Shown here: in pieces, positions 1 to 5,362 of the stretch | Layout of the letters: the number at the start of each line of letters is the position of its first letter | How positions within the stretch are numbered: the first letter of the stretch is position 1 | Source of the DNA: CAZUQA01 sp964622375 | Lineage (GTDB): Bacteria > Bacillota_I > Bacilli_A > Erysipelotrichales > Erysipelotrichaceae | Direction of reading: 5' to 3' | Assembly (NCBI GenBank): GCA_964622375.1 | Contig: CAZUQA010000034.1 | Span: 1 to 8,066 of the forward strand | DNA: 8,066 bases | Program-made: the position numbers and the translations under genes | The notes under the pieces: model-generated | Told to the model about the DNA's origin: nothing | The model's database searches: none | Seen by the model: only the letters and a program-made list of their open reading frames with translations

Positions 1-39
1 ATCAAATAGTGTTATTATGATGGAGATAAATTTCTGATG

Positions 40-54
40 AAGGAGATAATGATG
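40..54 (+). promoter_or_regulatory. Ribosome binding site deciding the fic start
   Basis: AAGGAG at 40-45 lies 6 bases before the ATG at 52, which is ideal spacing. Two other in-frame ATGs are close: one at 49 is only 3 bases from the site, and one at 37 has a weaker GGAG (22-25) 11 bases upstream. The ATG at 52 is therefore preferred. The stretch 19-54 looks like a short imperfect duplication of a GATG(AAG)GAGATAA unit, which creates the doubled signal. Confidence 0.6.
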
Positions 55-1110
55 AAGGTATTTGACTATATAGAAAGACCAGTGACCTTAATCACCCCGG
101 ATATCGTGAAACTGTTAACTAGTATTCATGAACACAGAGGGAAGCTAGATTTGTTTTTCACTACTAGCTCTAGCGCTCTTGTATCATTAACGGAAGTTGC
201 CAAAATTCAAAGTACAGGATCATCAAACCGTATTGAGGGTATTCAGACAACAGATAAGAGATTGGAAGAATTAGTACGTAACAAATCGCAACCGAGAAAT
301 CGCAGTGAGCAGGAAATAGCAGGTTATCGGGATGTACTGGCAACGATTCATGAGAGTTATGAATATATTTATCCGTCACTGAACATCGTGCTGCAACTGC
401 ACAAACAATTGTTTTCTTTTAATCAAAGTTCAAGCGGTGGTAGATATAAGAATGTCGATAACTATATCACGGAAACTGAGGCTGTGGGAAATGTTAAGAC
501 CCGCTTTAAACCAGTCCCAGCTTATCTTACTTCTGATGCTATGGAAAGGCTGTGTGCGGCGTTCAATGAAGCAGGGCAGAAGAAGCTGTTTGACGACCTT
601 CTATTGATTCCTATGTTTGTCTTGGATTTTTTATGTATCCATCCGTTTAATGATGGTAACGGACGTATGAGTCGGCTACTTTCGTTGTTACTTTTATTTC
701 GTGCCGGCTACACTGTGGGAAAGTTTATCAGCTTGGAAAAGCTAATCGAGAACAGCAAAGATACTTATTATGAAGTTCTACAACAAAGTTCCCTGGGCTG
801 GCAGGATAATGATAACAACTATTTACCATTTATTCGCTATTATCTTGGAATATTGCAGAAAGCTTATAATAGTTTTCAAGAGCGCATTGCTTACATCAGC
901 CCGCAGAGATTGTCAAAGCCGGAGCGTATTAAGGCGACAATAGATCGCACTCTGGGCAAAATAACCAAGAAAGAAATAATGGAAACTTGCCCCGACATCA
1001 GTAGGGTAACAGTAGAACGTGCTTTAACAGCGTTGGTTAAGGACGGCTATATTATCAAAGTGGGTTCAGGACGCGCCACAAGCTATAAAAAAGCCGAGAA
1101 AAACAGCTGA
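52..1110 (+). CDS. Fic-domain protein (class II, probable AMP transferase) with C-terminal winged helix
   Basis: Fic enzymes usually transfer AMP from ATP to a hydroxyl of a target protein; the target here is unknown. The 352-residue product starts with a Fic_N-type helical region (about 1-95). That region carries the inhibitory motif (S/T)xxxE(G/N) as S58-N-R-I-E62-G63, which in class II Fic proteins blocks productive ATP binding. The Fic core (about 100-260) contains an intact HPFNDGNGR loop at 197-205, with catalytic H197, acidic D201 and the phosphate-binding GNGR. Residues about 288-346 look like a winged helix-turn-helix ('SRVTVERALTALVKDGYI'), a common tail in this subfamily that may bind DNA. 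No antitoxin-like partner precedes or follows it in the window, consistent with self-inhibition within one chain. It converges on the lysine transporter unit, 33 bases away. The family call is firm; the target and any DNA binding are inference. Confidence 0.93.
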   Translation: MKVFDYIERPVTLITPDIVKLLTSIHEHRGKLDLFFTTSSSALVSLTEVAKIQSTGSSNRIEGIQTTDKRLEELVRNKSQPRNRSEQEIAGYRDVLATIHESYEYIYPSLNIVLQLHKQLFSFNQSSSGGRYKNVDNYITETEAVGNVKTRFKPVPAYLTSDAMERLCAAFNEAGQKKLFDDLLLIPMFVLDFLCIHPFNDGNGRMSRLLSLLLLFRAGYTVGKFISLEKLIENSKDTYYEVLQQSSLGWQDNDNNYLPFIRYYLGILQKAYNSFQERIAYISPQRLSKPERIKATIDRTLGKITKKEIMETCPDISRVTVERALTALVKDGYIIKVGSGRATSYKKAEKNS

Positions 1111-1149
1111 GCAATTTACTATGTTTGTTTGTCACATTAAAACTCAGCT
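1099..1149 (-). terminator. Intrinsic terminator of the ABC transporter unit, overlapping the fic 3' end
   Basis: Read on the minus strand, AGCUGAG (1149-1143) pairs perfectly with CUCAGCU (1111-1105). Inside it, UUUA pairs with UAAA and AUGU with ACAU around a 9-base loop, with small internal bulges. The 3' arm is followed by GUUUUU (1104-1099). The arms contain both convergent stop codons: the ATPase TGA (1146-1144) and the fic TGA (1108-1110). On the plus strand the same hairpin has no T run after it, so a terminator role for fic is doubtful. Confidence 0.65.
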
Positions 1150-1875
1150 AGTATAAGCTAAGAAAGATTTTAAGCGTTCACTTTTTGGTTTAGTGAAGAG
1201 CTCTTTAGGCTTTCCTTCTTCTGCCAAGATGCCCTCGTCCATAAAAACCACACGACTGGCGACATCCCGGGCAAAGCCCATTTCATGGGTTACCACTAAC
1301 ATCGTCAAACCATCAGCAGCTAACTGCTTCATAATTGACAAAACTTCACCGACCATTTCCGGATCTAAGGAAGATGTCGGTTCATCAAATAACATGATTT
1401 TAGGATCCATACACAGAGCCCGGGCAATAGCTACTCGTTGCTTTTGACCACCGGAGAGTTTCTTCGCCGGCTGGTTAATAAACTGTTGTAAACCAACTTT
1501 ACTCAAGTAGTAAACTGCTTTGTCACAAGCTTCTTCTTTAGAGCGTTTTAATACTTTTACTTGAGCGATAGTACAGTTTTGCAGAACACTGAGGTGGTCA
1601 AAGAGATTGAACTGTTGGAAGACCATGCCGACATGAGCCCGATGTTGATTGATGTTAAAACCACGAGTTAAGATGTTTTGACCATTGACGATGATTTCAC
1701 CGCTATCCGGCCATTCTAGAAGATTGACACAGCGCAGTAAAGTCGACTTCCCGGAACCGGAAGAGCCGATTAAACAGACAACTTCCTTTTCTTGCAGGAT
1801 AAAATTAACGGATTTTAACACTTCCAGGCTTTCATAATTCTTATAGAGGTTTTTTATTTCAAGGATGGTAGCCAT
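1144..1875 (-). CDS. Amino-acid ABC transporter ATP-binding protein (probable lysine importer)
   Basis: This is the ATP-hydrolysing subunit of a polar amino-acid importer of the GlnQ/HisP type, working on the inner face of the membrane. The 243-residue chain has every ABC motif: Walker A GSSGSGKST (37-45), Q-loop at Q87, signature LSGGQ (140-144), Walker B ending in D164-E165 and the switch histidine H197. The start at 1875 is preferred because GGAG (1885-1882) lies 6 bases upstream and the product then begins MATILEIKNL, as family members do. An ATG at 1944 would add 23 residues that overlap the permease gene and look unlike the family. The permease stop codon falls between the ribosome binding site and this start, with a 2-base gap, so translation is probably coupled. 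It is the last gene of the unit; the terminator follows at once. Lysine as substrate is inferred from the upstream riboswitch. Confidence 0.95.
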   Translation of the reverse strand: MATILEIKNLYKNYESLEVLKSVNFILQEKEVVCLIGSSGSGKSTLLRCVNLLEWPDSGEIIVNGQNILTRGFNINQHRAHVGMVFQQFNLFDHLSVLQNCTIAQVKVLKRSKEEACDKAVYYLSKVGLQQFINQPAKKLSGGQKQRVAIARALCMDPKIMLFDEPTSSLDPEMVGEVLSIMKQLAADGLTMLVVTHEMGFARDVASRVVFMDEGILAEEGKPKELFTKPKSERLKSFLAYTS

Positions 1876-1877
1876 GT

Positions 1878-2672
1878 CTATCTCCAACTGGGATGGTCGC
1901 CGCCTTGAACAAAAACAGCAGCCGGGACGGTTTGCGAGCCCCAAGTTTTGGTTGTCGTCTCCAGTTTTTTTTCAATATAAGTTAGGACGCGCGTCGTGCT
2001 GAAAGTTAGAACGAAATAGACAAGAGCGGCGACAAAGAAAGCTTCTTGGGTCTTATAAAAAGTCCCGGCGACAGAAGCTGTTTGAAAGTAGATTTCCGTA
2101 ACTGAAATGACATTCAGTACCGAAGAGTCCTTAAGATTGACAACGAATTCATTGCCGATAGCCGGGAAAGCATTGCGGATAGCTTGCGGTAAGATGATAT
2201 TTAGCAGCGCTTGCCCACTGTTCATGCCCAGCGACATGGCAGCTTCACTTTGGCCTAAAGGTACCGATTGAATACCGGCTCTGACAATTTCCGCCATATA
2301 GGCGCCGGTATTGATTGCGACAATCACTATACCGGCAACTAAAGGCGACCATAGAAGTAGGGGCTTAAGGCTGTAGTAGATAAAGACAGCCTGGACCATC
2401 ATTGGGGTCCCACGAAACACTTCTATGTAAATGGAGGATGTGAGATGGATCAGTTTTTTCTGCCATTTCACTAAAAAAGTATCAGTATTATTTACTTTGG
2501 TAGCCCGCAGACCACCAACAAATAAACCAATAAGTAGACCAAAGATTGTTCCGCTTAGAGCGATGAGTAAGGTAAATTTTATGCCATTATAAAACAAAGG
2601 CCAATATTTGACAAACAGAAAGTAAGCCCACTGCCAAAAATTACCGTCGATTGGCCTTACCGCTGTCAGCAT
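1878..2672 (-). CDS. Amino-acid ABC transporter permease (probable lysine importer)
   Basis: This is the membrane channel subunit of the importer, of the HisM/GlnP type (BPD_transp_1 family). In 264 residues it shows about five hydrophobic segments, roughly at 30-55, 90-108, 110-128, 183-200 and 212-230. The cytoplasmic coupling loop, which docks on the ATPase, reads EAAMSLG at 143-149 and continues to P162, the conserved EAA---G pattern. 'FRGTP' (86-90) and the 'GAYMAEIVRAGI' stretch (123-134) are also typical. After the last membrane helix it has a tail of about 25 residues ending GDHPSWR, longer than usual; it overlaps nothing and may simply be lineage-specific. The start lies 3 bases after the binding-protein stop, with only a weak GAAGAG-like ribosome site, suggesting coupled translation. 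A single permease gene implies a homodimeric channel. Confidence 0.95.
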   Translation of the reverse strand: MLTAVRPIDGNFWQWAYFLFVKYWPLFYNGIKFTLLIALSGTIFGLLIGLFVGGLRATKVNNTDTFLVKWQKKLIHLTSSIYIEVFRGTPMMVQAVFIYYSLKPLLLWSPLVAGIVIVAINTGAYMAEIVRAGIQSVPLGQSEAAMSLGMNSGQALLNIILPQAIRNAFPAIGNEFVVNLKDSSVLNVISVTEIYFQTASVAGTFYKTQEAFFVAALVYFVLTFSTTRVLTYIEKKLETTTKTWGSQTVPAAVFVQGGDHPSWR

Positions 2673-2675
2673 AAA

Positions 2676-3488
2676 TTACTCTTCAGGCACGCGCAATTGC
2701 GCAGCACTCATCAATGCGGTTCTTTGTGCCGGGGAAATTTTATCCAAAGCGGCTTGAATCAAAGCGAATAGCTCGGCATTACCTTTTCTTAAGGCAATAG
2801 ATACCGTGGCATCTTCGCCGGCAGCAAAGTTGTTTTCCGGGCTAAAAAGCAGATAGATTAAATCCGGATTGGAACTGACGATGGAAATAGCCACCGGTAG
2901 CTCCGAAACCATAGCATCGACGGCTTTGCTTTGGACAGCGACGGTCATCAGCGGGAAAGTTTTCATTGGCGTTTCGTGAATGACCCCGGTGATTTGATCG
3001 ATGATATCATCGTGGAAAGTGTTCAGTTGAGCAACTACTCTGGCGCCGGCGAAATCTTGAATGCTCTTTGCATTAGCGTAGCGCGAATCAGCTCTGACAA
3101 TTAAAACCATATCCGAGACATAGTAGGGGGTAGTGAAGTCGAGACTGACCCGCCGATCTTCAGTATCGGTCATCCCGGCAATAATTAAATCAATTTCATC
3201 ATTGGCGATCGCAATAGGTAAACCATCCCATTCAATTTTCTTAATAACTAAATCATAATCCAGCTCACTGGCGAGCAAACGGGCGATAGCGACATCATAA
3301 CCATCACAATAGCCGGCATTACCACCAGCGATCAGTACGGCGGTATCGCTACTTTCAATTTGCGTCCAGTTAAAGGGGGCATAGTTGCACTCCATGCCGA
3401 CTCTTAGGGTTTTTTTACCGTTATGTTGTTTTGTTGTACAACCGACAAGCAGGAACAATACTAAAATACCAGTTACAAGTTTTTTCAT
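2676..3488 (-). CDS. Amino-acid ABC transporter substrate-binding lipoprotein (probable lysine binding)
   Basis: This extracellular receptor captures the amino acid and delivers it to the permease. The 270-residue precursor begins MKKLVTG, followed by a hydrophobic stretch and a lipobox LVGC with the lipidated cysteine at C17, so the mature protein is anchored to the outer face of the membrane. The rest is a SBP_bac_3 domain: 'LRVGMECNYAPFNW' near 28-41, a 'GYDVAIA' segment (63-69) and 'GMTDTEDRRVSLDFTTPYY' (105-123). In this family the arginine of that last motif (R112/R113) binds the ligand carboxylate. AAGGAG (3501-3496) sits 7 bases before the ATG. It is first in the operon and directly follows the riboswitch and its terminator. 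The fold does not define the substrate; lysine is inferred from the riboswitch. Confidence 0.95.
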   Translation of the reverse strand: MKKLVTGILVLFLLVGCTTKQHNGKKTLRVGMECNYAPFNWTQIESSDTAVLIAGGNAGYCDGYDVAIARLLASELDYDLVIKKIEWDGLPIAIANDEIDLIIAGMTDTEDRRVSLDFTTPYYVSDMVLIVRADSRYANAKSIQDFAGARVVAQLNTFHDDIIDQITGVIHETPMKTFPLMTVAVQSKAVDAMVSELPVAISIVSSNPDLIYLLFSPENNFAAGEDATVSIALRKGNAELFALIQAALDKISPAQRTALMSAAQLRVPEE

Positions 3489-3510
3489 TTTATTTCTCCT
3501 TTATCTATGT

Positions 3511-3543
3511 AACAACAAAAATGAACTGCCTATCCAGTTCATT
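3511..3543 (-). terminator. Riboswitch-controlled intrinsic terminator (attenuator)
   Basis: On the minus strand AAUGAACUG (3543-3535) and CAGUUCAUU (3528-3520) form a perfect 9-base-pair stem around a 6-base loop. It is followed by a U-rich run, UUUGUUGUU (3519-3511). It lies between the aptamer and the start codon, 22 bases before the ATG, the usual place for a transcription attenuator. A possible antiterminator pairs aptamer bases 3595-3591 (CCUAU) with the terminator loop 3533-3529, and 3590-3587 (UUCA) with the 5' arm at 3541-3538. That pairing is inferred by eye. Confidence 0.88.
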
Positions 3544-3577
3544 GATTAGTCAAGAATCCTGTATAGCGCCTCTTCCA

Positions 3578-3719
3578 AAGAAGGAGTGAAATAGGTATTA
3601 CCTATGACCCCATATAACCAAACTGCCGTTTCGTTATATTCGGCGGTGATTGCCTTTCGCTGGGTTCTATGTCTGCCGACTCCTCCAGTTACTGATCTGC
3701 ACCGCTACCTCTATTCATT
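3578..3719 (-). promoter_or_regulatory. Lysine riboswitch (L-box) aptamer
   Basis: The minus strand carries the conserved lysine-aptamer blocks in order: AGAGG with a following AGUA (P1/P2 side), then GAAAGGC, CCGCCGAA, UGGGGU, and a CAC-containing closing strand. Helices found by eye: P2 GCGGUG (3705-3700) with CACCGC (3648-3643); P4 AUAUAAC (3639-3633) with GUUAUAU (3618-3612), continued by AAAC/GUUU; P5 AUAGGU (3605-3600) with ACCUAU (3596-3591). P1 would join GAAUAG (3716-3711) to CUCCUUC (3586-3580) with a small internal loop. Block order and spacing match the lysC/asd class as I remember it. The known role is to bind lysine and favour termination downstream, here lowering expression of the transporter. 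The P3 arm appears short. Confidence 0.9.
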
Positions 3720-3732
3720 TTTGTATGTCACC

Positions 3733-3761
3733 ATACTAGGGGGAATGAAATGATTTGTCAA
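3733..3761 (-). promoter_or_regulatory. Sigma-A-type promoter of the lysine transporter unit
   Basis: On the minus strand TTGACA (3761-3756, a perfect -35) is separated by exactly 17 bases from TAGTAT (3738-3733, four of six consensus bases). An A-rich stretch lies just upstream (about 3763-3780) and may act as an UP element. Transcription would start near 3726, a few bases before the riboswitch P1 helix, which fits a leader that begins with the aptamer. Confidence 0.82.
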
Positions 3762-3844
3762 GTTGTTTTGAGTTTTTTGTGGCTTTTTTGAAAAATCCTT
3801 ACTATGCAAGAAACAAGCAGGACTTAGGTAGGGTAAATTGCGGT

Positions 3845-3874
3845 TTTACCAAAGACCAAAGCTTTTTCTGTAAT
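3845..3874 (+). promoter_or_regulatory. Candidate promoter of the SH3b lipoprotein gene
   Basis: TTTACC (3845-3850) is followed after 18 bases by TGTAAT (3869-3874), matching four and five of six consensus bases. The -35 half overlaps a short inverted repeat, GGTAAA (3832-3837) and TTTACC (3845-3850), which could be an operator. If used, transcription starts near 3881 and leaves a leader of about 150 bases. Other AT-rich boxes nearby (TATATA at 3883-3888) are alternatives, so this is only a candidate. Confidence 0.35.
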
Positions 3875-3916
3875 TTAATACTTATATAGTCGGTTGTTGT
3901 TGGCGGAGCTAAGGTC

Positions 3917-4014
3917 ATTCTTCGACTGGAGAATATGCTAAAATGTAAGCAGGAAACATGGCACTTGGGCTTGCTTGCTCAGCTATTACCTGGCCCAAAA
4001 ACAACAGCAAGCAA
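3917..4014 (+). promoter_or_regulatory. Structured 5' leader, possible cis-regulatory RNA with pseudoknot
   Basis: The leader of the lipoprotein gene holds a 7-base-pair hairpin, AUUCUUC/GGAGAAU with a GACU loop (3917-3934; one pair is G-U). It also holds two crossing inverted repeats: UUGGGC (3965-3970) with GCCCAA (3993-3998), and UUGCUUGCU (3971-3979) with AGCAAGCAA (4006-4014). Because the arms interleave, the two helices are either mutually exclusive or form a pseudoknot. The last arm ends 2 bases before the GGAGGG ribosome site, so folding could affect translation. I do not recognise a known riboswitch class here. Confidence 0.4.
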
Positions 4015-4030
4015 ATGGAGGGAAAATATA

Positions 4031-5227
4031 ATGGCGAAAGCAATTAGTAAAACAAGCTGGAGTTTACAACGAATTGTCTTGTTGCTTATCATTGCCAGTT
4101 TGTTGGTGTTCAGTGGCTGTACTAAAACCAAAAACCCAATAAACCCAGATGACACTGATCCAGTTACTGAGGTGGAAGATGAAGAAGAGGAGATTGGAGA
4201 AAAAGAGGAAGTTACTGAGGAGGACAAATATTTTGGGGAAAGAAAAGAAGTTATTGCTCCGGATTTTTCCAACTCCAGCCAAGGGGCTAAGGAATATGTT
4301 GTATGGTTAATCAATAACAAATTAGGTTCTGATTGGGGCTCGGACTTAATCCTGCTGCAAAGAGAAGATCTCAATAAAGAGCGGAGATTTGCGTTGTGCC
4401 TGCTTTTCTCAATCGGTGGCGAGCTGCAAATCCTCAGTGAAAACTCTGGCGAATACTTCAAAGAGGAGTTGTTCAAGTATTTGACAAACGAGGAACTGGA
4501 AGAATGGTGTGATGAAAACAGCGATACGGGGGTTTATGATTATAATATCGTATTCTCAGCAGCTGAAGTCCAACAGAAGATTGACGACATCTGGGGGCCG
4601 GGGGTTGTTGCGGTAGACTCTTGGAAAAATCAAGAGAGAAATCTTGGAGTTTTTACCTCAGCAACAGGTCATGTGATTTTTTCTTTCAGTCCCCGGGGCT
4701 ACGACTTATCTATAGTTTTTTACAACATAATTGAAGCTCAAGCTTTAAAAAACAGTGAATATGTGGTGCGTCTTCAAATGATTGCTGTTTTTGAAGATGA
4801 TGATATTTATGATTTCTCTAGTAATATTCACTATAACTGGGAAGTTGCGGAAGAAATATGGAAAGCTGATTGGAGTTTTGCGGAAGCTACTAGATATTTG
4901 AATTTTAAAAAAGCGGGAGTCATAGAAATTGTGGTTAAGCATACTAAGGATGGCATGCGTTTACAGGGACGTAAACCGGAAAACGCGATAGTTGCTTATG
5001 AAGTAGATGTCGGCAAATGGTATACGGTCAATGCTTCCGGTGGTCTACGTTTACGGCGCGGCCCTGGCACGAAGTACGATATCATTTCTGTCATACCAAA
5101 CGGTAGCGTGGTTTTTGTTTGTGGCAGCCTTAAAAACAACAATAGCTGGTATTATGTTAGCTATAATGATGAGAAAAAAGGAATTAGATATGGGGGAGGT
5201 TGGGTGGCAGCTCAATATTTAAAGTGA
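4031..5227 (+). CDS. Surface lipoprotein with C-terminal SH3b domain
   Basis: The 398-residue product has no function I can name beyond its parts. A signal peptide ends in the lipobox VFSGC with lipidation at C30. An acidic linker rich in D and E (about 40-72) follows, then an unassigned mixed alpha/beta region (about 75-320). The last 70 residues (about 329-398) read as a bacterial SH3 domain: 'YTVNASGGLRLRRGPG' followed by a hydrophobic strand and ending 'GGGWVAAQYLK'. SH3b domains commonly bind cell-wall peptides or glycans, so a role at the membrane-wall interface is likely. The start at 4031 has GGAGGG (4017-4022) 8 bases upstream. An ATG at 3935 would place 32 residues before the signal peptide and is rejected. 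Residues 75-320 are collinear with the lipoprotein that begins at 7030, so the two are paralogs. An LCP gene follows 135 bases downstream with no clear terminator between. Confidence 0.88.
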   Translation: MAKAISKTSWSLQRIVLLLIIASLLVFSGCTKTKNPINPDDTDPVTEVEDEEEEIGEKEEVTEEDKYFGERKEVIAPDFSNSSQGAKEYVVWLINNKLGSDWGSDLILLQREDLNKERRFALCLLFSIGGELQILSENSGEYFKEELFKYLTNEELEEWCDENSDTGVYDYNIVFSAAEVQQKIDDIWGPGVVAVDSWKNQERNLGVFTSATGHVIFSFSPRGYDLSIVFYNIIEAQALKNSEYVVRLQMIAVFEDDDIYDFSSNIHYNWEVAEEIWKADWSFAEATRYLNFKKAGVIEIVVKHTKDGMRLQGRKPENAIVAYEVDVGKWYTVNASGGLRLRRGPGTKYDIISVIPNGSVVFVCGSLKNNNSWYYVSYNDEKKGIRYGGGWVAAQYLK

Positions 5228-5317
5228 GGGTTTTTATCGTAATATAGCGGTTATTCTCAGTAAACTACTGCCAAATCTCTAAAGAATTATTGACAAAGAG
5301 CGCGGAACACTTACTGA

Positions 5318-5346
5318 TTGTATTATCAACCGCCAAAGTCTATAAT
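5318..5346 (+). promoter_or_regulatory. Candidate promoter immediately upstream of the LCP gene
   Basis: A perfect TATAAT at 5341-5346 is preceded, 17 bases upstream, by TTGTAT (5318-5323, sharing only TTG with the -35 consensus). Transcription would start near 5353, leaving about 10 bases before the ATG at 5363, a nearly leaderless message. A perfect TTGACA at 5290-5295 also occurs but has no good -10 at normal spacing. The region 5228-5317 shows only a 5-base-pair hairpin (5258-5270) and no terminator. Confidence 0.35.
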
Positions 5347-5362
5347 TTTACTAGAAACAATT

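Noticed and set aside
1876..1944. Longer ATPase from ATG 1944
   Set aside because: The extra 23 residues (MGLANRPGCC...) overlap the permease gene out of frame and do not resemble the family N-terminus. ATG 1875 has GGAG 6 bases upstream.
3580..3716. T-box leader reading of the element upstream of the transporter
   Set aside because: The minus strand contains GAGGUAGCGGUGC, superficially like the T-box GGUGG element, but it lies at the 5' end of the leader and there is no antiterminator or specifier arrangement. The GAAAGGC, CCGCCGAA and UGGGG blocks and helices P2, P4 and P5 fit a lysine aptamer.
3935..4030. N-terminal extension of the SH3b lipoprotein from ATG 3935
   Set aside because: It would put 32 residues before the signal peptide and lacks a ribosome site, whereas ATG 4031 has GGAGGG at good spacing. 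The same bases form the inverted repeats of the leader.
4163..4220. Direct repeat GTTACTGAGG (4163-4172 and 4211-4220)
   Set aside because: It lies in the purine-rich, low-complexity stretch encoding the acidic linker and most likely reflects repeated Val-Thr-Glu codons, not a mobile or regulatory repeat.
3979..4476. Minus-strand open frame of 165 codons opposite the lipoprotein
   Set aside because: It is serine-rich, antisense to the acidic linker and adjacent coding region, has no ribosome site and shows no recognisable domain; the plus-strand gene explains the sequence.
5258..5270. CAGTA/TACTG hairpin as terminator of the SH3b lipoprotein gene
   Set aside because: The stem is only 5 base pairs with a 3-base loop and no T run follows, so termination is not supported.
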